The notes beneath the pieces were generated by a model, which was given only the letters and a program-made list of their open reading frames with translations, was not told the DNA's origin and did not search any database. A stretch of DNA of 64,000 nucleotides from DASVRZ01 sp038230215 (GTDB taxonomy: Bacteria; Verrucomicrobiota; Verrucomicrobiia; Chthoniobacterales; DASVRZ01): assembly GCA_038230215.1 (NCBI GenBank), contig JBBRNR010000001.1, positions 310,001 through 374,000 on the forward strand, in the 5' to 3' direction. The position numbers and the translations under genes are program-made. Within the stretch, counting starts at the first letter, position 1, and every line of letters starts with the position of its first letter. This document shows, piece after piece, positions 1 through 9,700 of the stretch.

Positions 1-2
1 GT

Positions 3-122
3 TCCCAGTTCTATGTTTATCCGTGGAGCATCTATTATCACGGGCTCCAACCCACTTCAGCAGACCTTATTTTCATTCGACCTTCCGACCACATGGTTTT
101 CTATTTTGGAGGTAAGACGTAA
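3..122 (+). CDS. 3' end of an unidentified gene (partial)
   Basis: The frame is open from the left edge to a TAA at 120-122 and gives 39 residues rich in aromatic amino acids, ending DHMVFYFGGKT. The composition looks like real protein rather than a chance frame, but only the tail is present and I do not recognise the family. The start lies outside the window. Confidence 0.45.
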   Translation, partial: SQFYVYPWSIYYHGLQPTSADLIFIRPSDHMVFYFGGKT

Positions 123-509
123 GGGCTGTGTAGGCAGACCCGTGAGGGTCGTCCTATTTATAGCCGTTTGCGTTTACAAGGGATGAGGTCTGTAGGACCG
201 GCATCTGACTGACGAGAGTCGATAAACAGAGGTCGCACCTACGGCGCTCATGTGTTCCGGTGTGTTTTTTTTCTATAAAGATTCGACTCCTACGGAGCCG
301 TTTTACGGGTTTGGTCGCAGTCCCTCGTTACCAAGCTCTGGCTTGGTGACGGGATTGTCTTGGAAGCTCTAGCTTCCTCTGCTGGGCACGGGGACGAAGC
401 AGGAGCTTCGGGGACCTGTGCGTTTCCAAGCGGGAGCGAGGGAATGAGGGAACCCGTATCGGCTCACAGAGCCGACTCTACAATCATCGGATTGTCCATC
501 TGTGCTTGT
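123..509. repeat. Cluster of short perfect hairpins in a 387-bp non-coding gap
   Basis: No gene is supported here. Small inverted repeats with 3-7 nt loops follow one another: GACCC/GGGTC (137-150), GGTC/GACC (187-199), GACT/AGTC (207-220), CTCC/GGAG (287-297), ACCAAGC/GCTTGGT with loop TCTG (330-347), GGAAGC/GCTTCC with loop TCTA (362-377), CGAAGC/GCTTCG with loop AGGA (395-410), TCGGCTC/GAGCCGA with loop ACA (459-475) and CAATC/GATTG (481-494). They lie just downstream of both the truncated gene on the left and the transporter gene on the right. Confidence 0.6.
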
Positions 510-1868
510 TTACGCCGCAGCCAGGGCCATGCGGTTTTGTTTTCTCATGACCATGAGCATGGCGCAGCCGCCGATGGCTCCGAAGCCGGCCATGATGGGA
601 TACCACGCGCCCCAACCATATTTGTCGATGGCCCAGCCGGTGAGCGGCAGGGCGATGGCGGTGCCGTAGTATTGGAAGCTGTCGATGACGCCGCTGGCAA
701 ACCCGGCCATTTTCCTGCCGCCGATGTCCATGGGGGCGGCGGTGCCGACGATGCTGTGGGTGGAGTTGGCGGTGAAGGCGATGAGGATGAGGAAGGTGCA
801 GCCGATGAAGATGCCGCTGGGGGTGGGGCCGACGCGCCCACTGATGACGACAGCGGCGGCGATGAGGATGACGCAGGCTTCGATGAAGTAGAGGGTCATG
901 GCCACAGGCGAGCGGCGGCCTTTAAAGATTTTATCGGAGATGATGCCGGAGCCGAAGGAGCCGAGGACGGCGACGAGCGGCATGAGGTTCACAGTCCAGG
1001 CGACCGCGGTGGGTTTGCTGGCAAGGTCGAGTTTGAGCACGTCGTGAAAGTAGAGGATCATGAGTTGATCGGAGCTATTGCGGACGGCACCGGTGCAGGC
1101 GTAGGCAAGTGCGTAGTACCAGACGAGAGGGTGACGGAAGATGGTGAGAAACGATTCGGCGATGCTACTACGGGTGCCGGTGTCGGGTTCTTCGTCGTCG
1201 AGCACGGCGTCGGGGTGGCCTGCGGCGGCGGGGGTTTCCTTCACAAAAATGGCAAAGAGGATGGCGGCAAATGCGACGATGAAGGGCGGCACGCGGAAGA
1301 GGTAATGCCAGTCGCCGGTGGAGATGACCCAAGTGCCGACGGTGATGCCCGCGAGGATGATGGGGGCGAAGTTGTTGATGGCAAATTGCCCCATCTGGAT
1401 CATGAAGCCGAAGATGCCGGCGAAGGTGCCGCGCTCGGTCTTGTGGAACCAGGCAGCGTTGATTTTAATCATGCCGGGTGCGCCGAAGGATTGCATGTAG
1501 CCGTTGAAGAGCCAGATGAGGGAGAACGTCGAGAAGGTGCCGACGAAGGAGGCGAAGCCGAAGATGAGGTTGACGATGATGGTGCCCGCAGCGCCGATGA
1601 GCATGGCGGTTTTGCCGCCGATTTTGTCGGTAAGGAGGCCGTTGACGAGCTGGCCGGTGCCGTAAGCGAGCGACCACGCGCTGAGCATGCTGGTGATCTG
1701 GAGTTTGTTGAAGCCAAACTCGGCGACCATGCCGGGTGTGGCGAACCGGAAGTTGTACCGGCACATGTAGAACGACGCGTAGAGGAGGCCGATGATGAAC
1801 CAATTGAGACCGCGGCGGGGTCGGAAGCCGGGTGGATGGACGAGGGTTGCAGCGGGGGAATGTGCCAT
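510..1868 (-). CDS. MFS transporter, organophosphate:phosphate antiporter-like (GlpT/UhpT type)
   Basis: A 452-residue, very hydrophobic protein with the pattern of about 12 membrane helices. The first loop has the MFS signature (LLTDKIGGKTAM) after a segment RYNFRFATPGMVAEFGF that resembles the N-terminal half of the GlpT/UhpT (OPA) family, so sugar-phosphate or glycerol-phosphate exchange at the inner membrane is the best guess; the substrate is not shown by sequence. A start 17 codons further upstream is possible, but ATG at 1868 (MAHSPAA) fits the family better. It is monocistronic: the next gene, an SDR on the same strand, lies about 145 bp downstream of nothing else in common. A long open frame on the other strand is only its shadow. 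Confidence 0.85.
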   Translation of the reverse strand: MAHSPAATLVHPPGFRPRRGLNWFIIGLLYASFYMCRYNFRFATPGMVAEFGFNKLQITSMLSAWSLAYGTGQLVNGLLTDKIGGKTAMLIGAAGTIIVNLIFGFASFVGTFSTFSLIWLFNGYMQSFGAPGMIKINAAWFHKTERGTFAGIFGFMIQMGQFAINNFAPIILAGITVGTWVISTGDWHYLFRVPPFIVAFAAILFAIFVKETPAAAGHPDAVLDDEEPDTGTRSSIAESFLTIFRHPLVWYYALAYACTGAVRNSSDQLMILYFHDVLKLDLASKPTAVAWTVNLMPLVAVLGSFGSGIISDKIFKGRRSPVAMTLYFIEACVILIAAAVVISGRVGPTPSGIFIGCTFLILIAFTANSTHSIVGTAAPMDIGGRKMAGFASGVIDSFQYYGTAIALPLTGWAIDKYGWGAWYPIMAGFGAIGGCAMLMVMRKQNRMALAAA

Positions 1869-2014
1869 GAGTTTAAGTGAATCACGTTGCCTCAGGACCG
1901 ACGATAAAAACTGTGGCAAATGGTGTCTGTTTGTTCAATGCAGGCACTCCGGTGGCGTCTGAAACAAAAGCCGCGCTCCACACGCGGTCGAGTCGCGATG
2001 TTATGTGGCTGAAT

Positions 2015-2797
2015 TTATTGCTCGGAGTAGTTCCAGGTTAGACCGCCGTCGATGACGATGGTGGTGCCGGTGATGTAGTCGGCGTCGCTGGAGGCGAGAA
2101 AGGCAGTGAGGCCGGCGACATCGTCGGTCTTGCCGAGGCGGGCGAGCGGGATGTTGCCGAGGAGTGTTTTCAGGAGCGCGGGGTCGTGCAGGAGTCTGGC
2201 GTTGATGGGAGTTTCAATCGCCCCTGGCGCGATGTTGTTGATGGTGATGCCGAAGGGCGCGAGCTCGATGCCGAGGTTGCGCATCATCATTTTGATCCCG
2301 CCTTTGCTGGCGCAGTAAGCGGTGAAATGCGGAAATGGCAGTTCCTCGTGGACGGAGCTGATGTTGATGATTTTCCCGGGGACTTTGCGGTCGATGAGGT
2401 GTTTGGCGAACGCCTGGGTGGTGAAGAAGGTGCCCTTCAGATTAGTATTGAGCACGATGTCGTAGTCGGCTTCGGTGACGTCGATGAAGGGGGCGTTTTT
2501 CTCGATGCCGGCGTTGTTGACGAGGATGTCGAGACTGCCTAGCGCCGCGATGGAGTCGGCGACGAGTTTTTGCACATCGGCGACATTTCCGAGATCGGCG
2601 GGCAGCGCGACGGACTGGCGTCCGAGATTGCGAATTTCCTCCGCGGTCTGCTCGGCAGTCTCGGGATGCGAATGGTAGTTGATGACGACGTTGGCGCCTT
2701 CACGGGCGAGTCGCATGGCAATGGCCTGGCCGATGCCCTGGCTGCTGCCGGTGACGAGGATGTTGCGTCCGGTGAGTCGGTAAGTGGGAGCTTCCAT
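2015..2797 (-). CDS. SDR-family oxidoreductase, glucose 1-dehydrogenase-like
   Basis: A classical short-chain dehydrogenase of 260 residues. The cofactor motif TGSSQGIG is at residues 16-23, NNAG near 92, and the catalytic Ser-Tyr-Lys set is visible as NISS...YCASK near 148-165, followed by PGAIETPIN. It should be a cytosolic NAD(P)-dependent oxidoreductase acting on a sugar or polyol; the resemblance is to the 'glucose 1-dehydrogenase' group, but substrate cannot be read from sequence. It lies 44 bp downstream of gmd on the same strand and could be co-transcribed with it, which would fit a role in activated-sugar metabolism. Confidence 0.88.
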   Translation of the reverse strand: MEAPTYRLTGRNILVTGSSQGIGQAIAMRLAREGANVVINYHSHPETAEQTAEEIRNLGRQSVALPADLGNVADVQKLVADSIAALGSLDILVNNAGIEKNAPFIDVTEADYDIVLNTNLKGTFFTTQAFAKHLIDRKVPGKIINISSVHEELPFPHFTAYCASKGGIKMMMRNLGIELAPFGITINNIAPGAIETPINARLLHDPALLKTLLGNIPLARLGKTDDVAGLTAFLASSDADYITGTTIVIDGGLTWNYSEQ

Positions 2798-2841
2798 ACT
2801 CAGGTTAGTTCGTGGAAGTGACCCGAGTGGGCTGCAATATT

Positions 2842-3846
2842 TTACGCCGGAATGCCGGGTCGGACGATGCCCTGAGCTTTATCCATGTCGGCGTCGACCA
2901 TGATTTTGACGAGTTCTTTGAACTTCACCTTGGGTTCCCAGCCGAGTTTTTCCTTGGCTTTCGCGGGGTCGCCGATGAGGAGTTCGACTTCGGCGGGACG
3001 CTCGTAACGCGCGTCGTATTTGACGTATTTCGCCCAGTCGAGTCCCACGCAATTGAAGGCTTCCTCGACGTATTGCTGCACGGAGTAGGTCTCGTTCGTC
3101 GCGAGCACGTAGTCGTCCGGCTGGTCGGCCTGCAACATGCGCCACATGCCCTCGACATACTCCGGCGCGTAGCCCCAGTCGCGCTTGGCTTCGCGATTTC
3201 CGAGGTAGAGATCTTTCTGTTTGCCGAGTTTGATCATGGCGACAGCGCGGGAGATTTTGCGGGTGACAAAGGTCTCGCCGCGTCGCGGGCTTTCGTGGTT
3301 GAAGAGGATGCCGTTGCAGGCAAAAAGATCGTAGCTCTCGCGGTAGTTAATCGTGGCCCAGTAGCCGAACATTTTCGCGCAACCATACGGACTACGCGGC
3401 CAGAACGGAGTCTTCTCCGTCTGCGGCACTTCCTGGACCTTGCCATACATTTCACTGGAACTCGCCTGGTAGAAACGCGGTTTCACCCCCGATTCGCGGA
3501 TCGCTTCCAAAATGCGAATAACGCCCACGCCGGTGACGTCGGCCGTGTATTCGGGGATGTCGAAACTCACGCGGACGTGGCTTTGTGCGCCGAGGTTGTA
3601 GATTTCGTCGGGCTGCAATTTGTAGAGCAACTTCACGAGCTGGACCGAGTCGGCCAGGTCGCCGTAATGCAGGAAAAGTTTCGCGCCGTTAACGTGCGAA
3701 TCGGCGTAGATATGGTCGATGCGCGACGTATTGAATGTGCTCGCCCGCCGAATGATGCCGTGGACTTCGTAGCCTTTGGCGAGAAGAAGGTCGGCAAGAT
3801 AGGAGCCGTCCTGACCAGTGATACCTGTGATAAGCGCTTTTTTCAT
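2842..3846 (-). CDS. gmd: GDP-mannose 4,6-dehydratase
   Basis: Converts GDP-mannose to GDP-4-keto-6-deoxymannose, the first step to GDP-fucose, GDP-rhamnose and related sugars of surface polysaccharide. The 334-residue protein has the NAD(P)-binding TGITGQDG motif at residues 7-14, the active-site QASSSEMYG and the YGCAK (Tyr-x3-Lys) motif typical of extended SDRs. ATG at 3846 gives MKKALITGITG, the normal family N-terminus; an in-frame start 31 codons upstream would run into rph and is rejected. It starts 10 bp after the rph stop codon, so rph-gmd is probably one transcript. No GDP-fucose synthase gene is in the window. Confidence 0.95.
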   Translation of the reverse strand: MKKALITGITGQDGSYLADLLLAKGYEVHGIIRRASTFNTSRIDHIYADSHVNGAKLFLHYGDLADSVQLVKLLYKLQPDEIYNLGAQSHVRVSFDIPEYTADVTGVGVIRILEAIRESGVKPRFYQASSSEMYGKVQEVPQTEKTPFWPRSPYGCAKMFGYWATINYRESYDLFACNGILFNHESPRRGETFVTRKISRAVAMIKLGKQKDLYLGNREAKRDWGYAPEYVEGMWRMLQADQPDDYVLATNETYSVQQYVEEAFNCVGLDWAKYVKYDARYERPAEVELLIGDPAKAKEKLGWEPKVKFKELVKIMVDADMDKAQGIVRPGIPA

Positions 3847-3856
3847 GTGACTCTGA

Positions 3857-4603
3857 TTAAGCAATGGAAATGCCAAGCGTCTCAAGCGCCATTTTTTGTC
3901 CGGAGAGAAGTTCGGCGATGCCCTTTTTTCCGACCGCAATGAGGGAGGCCAGTTGCGACTCCGTGAAAACTGATTCTTCGCCAGAACCCTGCAACTCGAT
4001 AAACTCCAGATCGCTGGTCATGACGAGGTTCATATCGACCTCGGCATCCTTGTCTTCGAGATAATTCAAATCCAGCAACGCCTCGCCGCCACAAATGCCC
4101 ACGCTCACCGCCGCCGCGAGTTTCTTAATCGGCAACGCGGGCAATTTGCCAGCGGCGACTAGTTTATGACAGGCCATGACGACCGCCACCGTCGCCCCGG
4201 TGATCGCCGCCGTCCGCGTGCCGCCATCCGCCTGCAACACATCGCAATCCACACACAACGTCCGCGCCCCGAGTTTTTCCAGATCGACCACCGCGCGTAG
4301 GGAACGTCCGATCAACCGCTGAATCTCCGTGCTCCGTCCATCCAGCCGACCCTTCGTAATGTCGCGCGCCTTCCGATCGAGCGTCGAGTAGGGCAGCATG
4401 GAATACTCCGCCGTCAGCCAGCCGCCCGTGACGTTTTGTTCTTTCATCCAGCGCGGCACCTTTTCATCGATCATCGCCGAGCAAATCACTCGCGTATTCC
4501 CCGTCGCCACCAGTACCGAGCCGGTCGAGTTCGGAGCAATATCCGGGGTAAAAGACAGAGGGCGAAGTTGGTCAGCCGAGCGGCCATCATTGCGTAAAGA
4601 CAT
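3857..4603 (-). CDS. rph: Ribonuclease PH
   Basis: A phosphorolytic 3'-5' exoribonuclease that trims tRNA 3' ends. The protein of 248 residues begins MSLRNDGRSADQLRP and carries GSVLVATGNTRV, the Arg-rich RSLRAVVDL segment and CDVLQADGGTRTAAI, the phosphate- and RNA-binding parts of the RNase PH fold. Length is normal (about 240). Upstream in-frame codons (to 4795) run into the low-complexity repeat area and lack family similarity, so ATG at 4603 is chosen. It leads into gmd 10 bp downstream. Its promoter must lie between it and the 21-bp array at 4756-5007. Confidence 0.95.
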   Translation of the reverse strand: MSLRNDGRSADQLRPLSFTPDIAPNSTGSVLVATGNTRVICSAMIDEKVPRWMKEQNVTGGWLTAEYSMLPYSTLDRKARDITKGRLDGRSTEIQRLIGRSLRAVVDLEKLGARTLCVDCDVLQADGGTRTAAITGATVAVVMACHKLVAAGKLPALPIKKLAAAVSVGICGGEALLDLNYLEDKDAEVDMNLVMTSDLEFIELQGSGEESVFTESQLASLIAVGKKGIAELLSGQKMALETLGISIA

Positions 4604-4755
4604 GGCGCGGAGGGTAGCCGCCAGCGCCGCAATGGCAAGACCGGCGCACGGCGTTTTTTTAGTCGAGTTACATCCGACTCTGTTTTCGCCGCATCCTTGA
4701 CGCTCCCCCACCCACCGACACGAGTTCCCCAGATAACGCCCGCAACCCTCCCCGC

Positions 4756-5007
4756 ATCGGCAGAACCCGCGCCCGCATGGCCCGCAAGTCCCCACCCAAT
4801 GGCAGAAGCGGCAGACTTATTGGCAGAAGTAGCCGCCTCGCTGGTCGCAGCGCCGCACTCGTTGGCAGAAGCTCCCGCCCCATCGGTCGGGGCCGTAAAC
4901 TCAATGGCAGAAGCCATCGCCGCATTGGCAGAAGTTCGCGCCTTATCGGTCGCAGCCGCAAACTTATTGGCAGATACGCCTCTCGCGTTGGCAGAACCCC
5001 TCTCTTT
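4756..5007. repeat. Tandem array of twelve 21-bp units
   Basis: Exactly twelve 21-bp units without any indel, each starting near (A/G)TTGGCAGAAG; divergent units keep the GGC/GGT core. The array sits between the divergent genes rph (-) and the exported protein at 5099 (+), and the whole gap 4604-5098 holds nothing else I can recognise. Because the period is a multiple of three, three frames remain open. From ATG 4777 one frame gives an Arg-rich protein with a heptapeptide repeat like IGRSSRL (87 residues, to 5040); another gives LAEVAAS-like heptads; the complementary strand gives LLPMRRW-like heptads. No frame is clearly the coding one, so I annotate DNA repeats rather than a gene. Confidence 0.8.
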
Positions 5008-5098
5008 CGCTTCTTTGAAAAGATCGCCACAAAAATGTAACGAAATAATCCTTGTCGCGCTTTCCTGTCTCTGAGAAAAGATCGCAGCCTTTAAATCT

Positions 5099-6628
5099 AT
5101 GTATTCAAAAACTTCTCAAATCAGCCTGCTCGTTCTGTCTCTTTGTGGTGCCTGCTATGGTGCAGGCATTACCGGAGGGGTCTATACCGGAAATTTGTCT
5201 ATTCAGCCAAACAATCGCAGCACACCTCGGCAGCCAGGAAATCTGATTGTGAATGGGCAAGTGGATATTTATGGCAACCTGCTGAATTTCGGAACCGCTG
5301 GCAGTTCGGTGAATCCGGCGGTGGTTTTCAGTTACACCGACGACGCCTCCGGGTCCACTTCCACCATCGCCAGCAGCAGCTATCGCAATGCCCTGAGTTG
5401 GAAGTGGCAGCAAAACAGCGTGAGTGGTCAAAAAAGCAAGATGCTTCTGGATGGAAACAACAAGCTTTCCCTCTTCGATCTGAGCGGCACGTCCAGGATC
5501 ACCTTGGATCCTGTGGCTGGCCAGATCACCGTGAACGGGCAGGCTTTGTTGCAACCCAATTCATTTGGGAATGTAGGCATCGGAACCACCTCGCCTACAG
5601 CTCCTCTTGCTTTTGGTAACAGTGCAGGGGACAAAATTAAGCTTTATACCGGCGACGATGCAACGAACCGATATGGATTTGGTATTCAAAACTCGACATT
5701 TGCAATGTTCATGGATGGAGGCAATCCTGGAATAGGAAAATTTAGTTGGAGAATTTCGCCCAGCAGTGGAGCTACAGCAGGTAGTGCTGGGGCCGAAGTG
5801 ATGAATCTTTACACGAGCGGACAATTAGATCTTCGCGATGCGACAAATGGCATCATTAGGACTTACGGCTCAGGCAACAACTATTTTGCAGGCAAAGTGG
5901 GTATTGGAACCGCAAGCCCCCAAGAAAAACTGGATATTGCTGGAAATATTAACCTTGCGTCAACGACCTCATCTGCGGGGCAAATTAAAGTCGGCGGGAC
6001 AACTGTTTTTCATGCTTATGGAGAAAGCAATTTTTTTGCTGGCCCTAATGTGGGTAACTTTACAACCACAGGCTCAGGGAACCTCGGCTTCGGTTCAAAT
6101 GCCCTGACAAATCTAAGCTCTGGTGTAGGAAATGTGGCAGTCGGAAATCAGGCAAACCGAGTGGTAAGTACAGGTGAGTCTAATGTCGCCATAGGTTTCG
6201 GCGCTAATAATGTAGTGACTACTGGAGGATGGAACGTCGGAATCGGAAATGCAGCGAATTATACAACAAATGGGAATAGAAATACTGCTATCGGCACATC
6301 CTCTGGACCTTCTGGTGGTGATTTCAATGTGAGTATTGGAAACAACGCAGGAAATGTAACGAATAGCGGGGATGGAAATACTTTTATCGGTGCATCTTCA
6401 GGTATTAACTCTGGCGCAACACTGACAAACGCTACTGTAATCGGATATAACGCAAAGGTCGGGTCATCTAATTCTCTGATATTAGGGGGAACGGGAAACT
6501 ATGCAGTGAACGTTGGCATCGGCACTACCATGCCTACAGCAAAGTTTGAAGTGGTTGGCGATATCAAAGCCAGTGGAGTGATCCACTGTGCCGCTGGTGG
6601 CGACATTCCGATGTATTCAGGTAACTGA
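5099..6628 (+). CDS. Exported tail-fibre/YadA-head-like protein
   Basis: A 509-residue protein with a clear signal peptide (MYSKTSQISLLVLSLCGACYG, cut about residue 21). The first third resembles fibre-shaft sequence; GNVGIGTTSPTA and VGIGTASPQEKLDIAG segments mark repeated beta-prism-like units; residues ~330-480 hold a run of short left-handed-helix repeats (NVAIG, NTAIGTSSG, NVSIGNNAG, NTFIGASSG), as in YadA-type adhesin heads. It ends soon after VGDIKASGVIHC, the point at which relatives normally continue into an intramolecular chaperone/S74 peptidase domain, which is missing here. A surface or secreted fibre is inferred. It is followed by a REP-like element and the large toxin gene. Confidence 0.7.
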   Translation: MYSKTSQISLLVLSLCGACYGAGITGGVYTGNLSIQPNNRSTPRQPGNLIVNGQVDIYGNLLNFGTAGSSVNPAVVFSYTDDASGSTSTIASSSYRNALSWKWQQNSVSGQKSKMLLDGNNKLSLFDLSGTSRITLDPVAGQITVNGQALLQPNSFGNVGIGTTSPTAPLAFGNSAGDKIKLYTGDDATNRYGFGIQNSTFAMFMDGGNPGIGKFSWRISPSSGATAGSAGAEVMNLYTSGQLDLRDATNGIIRTYGSGNNYFAGKVGIGTASPQEKLDIAGNINLASTTSSAGQIKVGGTTVFHAYGESNFFAGPNVGNFTTTGSGNLGFGSNALTNLSSGVGNVAVGNQANRVVSTGESNVAIGFGANNVVTTGGWNVGIGNAANYTTNGNRNTAIGTSSGPSGGDFNVSIGNNAGNVTNSGDGNTFIGASSGINSGATLTNATVIGYNAKVGSSNSLILGGTGNYAVNVGIGTTMPTAKFEVVGDIKASGVIHCAAGGDIPMYSGN

Positions 6629-6633
6629 TTTTT

Positions 6634-6685
6634 TTCCGGGGAGCACACGCGACTCCCGTGTCGTCTGGGGCGACTCGCCCCAGAC
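6634..6685. repeat. REP-like palindromic element
   Basis: The head CCGGGGAGC (6636-6644) is followed by two hairpins: ACACG/CGTGT (6645-6661) and a perfect 10-bp stem GTCTGGGGCG/CGCCCCAGAC with loop ACT (6663-6685). The same layout, CCGGGGAGC then one hairpin then a GGGCG-x-CTCGCC hairpin, forms the end of the transposase element inside recG at about 42550-42600. It fills the gap between two exported-protein genes and may be a non-autonomous copy mobilised by that transposase family. Confidence 0.6.
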
Positions 6686-6729
6686 ATCCTCCCATTCGCT
6701 AACACGCGTAAACACCCATTTTTCCTACC

Positions 6730-9700
6730 ATGAACTCTTCCGGCAAACGTCCGCCCTCCGCCTTCGCGCAAGCCCGCATCCTCTGCCTGCTCGTTGGGTT
6801 GCTCGTCCTTCCCATTCTCTTGCTTCACGCCGCGCCGCCCGCCTGGTGGAGCCAGCGCGGGGCGACCAACGCCAACCCACCCGACAACACCGCCGTGGCC
6901 AATCTCGGCCAGCTCAAACACATCGCCAGCAAAGCCGCCGCCGAACTCAACGCCAACCTCCCCGACGGTGCAGGCTCCACCATCAACAACCTCATCACCA
7001 CCTGGCAGCAACCACCCGCCACCGGAGTCACCCGCGACGACACCGCCGCCCTCACCGTCGGCCAGCTCAAATCCATCGCCGCCCCTTTCTACGACCGCCT
7101 CTTTGCAGTCGGCTACACCGGCCAACCCCTCTCTGCCGGGCAAAAATACCCGTGGGACAATAGTCTCATTCCTACCGATAATATGGCTTTGGCCAATTTA
7201 GGCCAATTGAAACAAATTTTCGCCTTTGGTCTTACAAACTATGTGGATGCAGACGGTGTTCCCAATAGCTGGAAACAGCGAATCGTTGATGCCAACCCCA
7301 ATGATGGTATCACATCTGCCAGTCAGGTCCTGCCAGGAGATGATTTTGACGGGGACGGGGTGAGTAATCTGGAAGAGTTTAGTATGCAGACAGACCCCAC
7401 CGATAGTCAAAGCGGAGGCAACTTGGTAGTCCACTCCGCGCAGGGAGTGCAAGTCGTAGTCCCAACTTGGGAGGCACAGCATCAATTAGAATACCCCAGC
7501 CCTTATCTGGTCGATTACACAAAAATAGAGATCCGTTGGAGTCCTGCCGATTCCAGTCAGACAGGTTTCAAAGTCGAGAAGCAGGTGGAGAATGGCGGCT
7601 GGCAGACTTTAACCACCACCGGGCCAGGCAGCACCATTTGTAATGATGAGAATCTGTTGGCAAATTGCAATTATTCCTATCGGGTGATCGCCCTGGGCAA
7701 TGGAGGGAAAGCAGCCGAGGCCGTGGAAGTGAACTATAATGTGCCGCTAAATTTGAGATTCTTCTCCAAACGAACAGGCGGGTCGAAAGATAAAAGAATC
7801 GGCTCCTATCGCGAGTTTGGCGTATTCAATAATAATTTCTATTTATCACAAAGGATTACCCAGATTCTAAAGAAGCAAGTAATTCGTCCTTACGATGGAT
7901 ATGAGAGCAGCAACAGGAACTTTGATGAGACTACCACCTTCACATCTACGTCTGACCCAGTGGCGGGGACTGTGGTGAAGTCAGGCAATTTCCACACTAA
8001 GTCGGTCTTCCGTTATGACAACGATGGTCTTTTATCCAAAGATTTTATTTATGATGAGATAAGTCAATACACTGCATCTTCCCAAAGCAAGACCGCACAA
8101 AGCACAACTTCGAGCAGCACCGAATCTTTTACCAGTGAATCCACCGGTCATGATAACAAGACAGACAACGGGGTAGTCGATAATCACTCACTTGTTGCAA
8201 GCTGGGGAGGTCATTCCCATATCCAAAATACCTTGTTTGCGGCCAATGGCCGCCCTTTTTGGAATGGCGACGGTTACGAATATGTCAGTGGTGATTATTC
8301 GGTTAGCTCGGGATTTTCGGACTACACAGATAAAGACGGCAACACCATAAATGCAGTCTTTCCTTCTGGTGGCACTTGGTCGGTAGCGCCACCCTATACA
8401 GGAAGCTGGGAGCACTCTGTCAGCACACCTACGGATACCCCCACTCAGCAAACTTCTACAAGTAAGACTTGGAGCTATTCCTATGATGTAACCGATTCTG
8501 CCGATATAGACACTGCAACCACGTCTGTCACTTTAAGCCAGCCTTATACGGACGCTATTCTCAAGGCAGGAGCATTAGCTAACGTATCGGACTATCCACA
8601 GGAATTCGACGGTTATAGCTATGATTGGTCGTTCTCGTGGGCGACATTTTTCAGTTTTGCAGACGGTTACGAACCTTGGCCGTATCTGAAAAGTTTTAAC
8701 AGGCAAGATTTCGCATCGACTGGAATTACAGAGGACGGAACCTACTGTTCCGTTAGCAAAACCCGCTATAAGTTTACCGCTAACCCTTCCACAAAACAGA
8801 CCGTTTCATGGTTTGAAGTTTTTTATCCAGAGGACGATCCTTCCACTACAGACGTGGATGAAAGTCAGAAATTTCAAGTCGTCAATAGCCGCAACTGGAT
8901 GATGGGACAGGGCACTGAAAGTGCAGAATACGAGATCGAACCTGACCCCAATCTAGGAAATGGCTTCTATTCAATTGTCCTGCTGCCGGTTGTGCTGAAA
9001 AGTCACGATCGAGTTTTACGCGGCAGTATTGAGATAGATGAAAGTTTTCATGACGTTGAACTCTCATTCAAAAATAAAACGACAAACCAAGACTTAGGGA
9101 ATTATCAAAAAATGGAGAGTGGGGCGGTGGGCTCCAGTGTGAAAATCTATGATTCTCCGAATGATTTCTTCAGTGATGCGGAAATGCAGCAAAACAAGGA
9201 TGGTGCCTTGCCGGAGAATGTGCTGAATCAAAAAGTTACTTTCGTGCGTGATCCAGCCAATCCTACTAGGCTGGAATTTTGCGCCGTATTTGATGACGTG
9301 GGAGAGGTTGAACTGAATGCTAAGTTCCACTCGAACGGAACTGAGGTCACGGCCACAGCTACTCAGACATTAACCAAAGATTCGGTAATGGCCGACTTTA
9401 TCAATCAGCTCAATGAGCGTGTCGTTTCCATTGAGGTTCCGGGGTCTGAGGAACTGCCTATCGATATAGATGGCGACGGAGTTCCAGACGGCTCAGGTGG
9501 CAATGACCTTATTCAAGGAAGCCAGGCGGGTAGTATGGCGATACCAGGAGCTTTGTTAAGCGAGGAACTTGAGGATGATCCGCTAAATCTTGTGCTGCCG
9601 ATTAACAACGATGACGATACCGAGGACGGCATCAACCAGCCCGACAATCAGGATGGAGTGATTACCAACCTAGACAACGATGTCGTTAGACTATTGCTGA

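Noticed and set aside
360..1880. A 506-codon plus-strand frame opposite the MFS transporter
   Set aside because: Acidic, low-complexity translation caused by GC bias; the minus strand encodes a clear membrane transporter.
2812..3942. A 376-codon plus-strand frame opposite gmd
   Set aside because: Mirror of the GDP-mannose dehydratase gene, whose motifs are unambiguous.
4777..5040. An 87-residue Arg-rich protein gene
   Set aside because: Possible, but three frames over the same array are open because the period is a multiple of three, and there is no clear ribosome site; kept only as a repeat.
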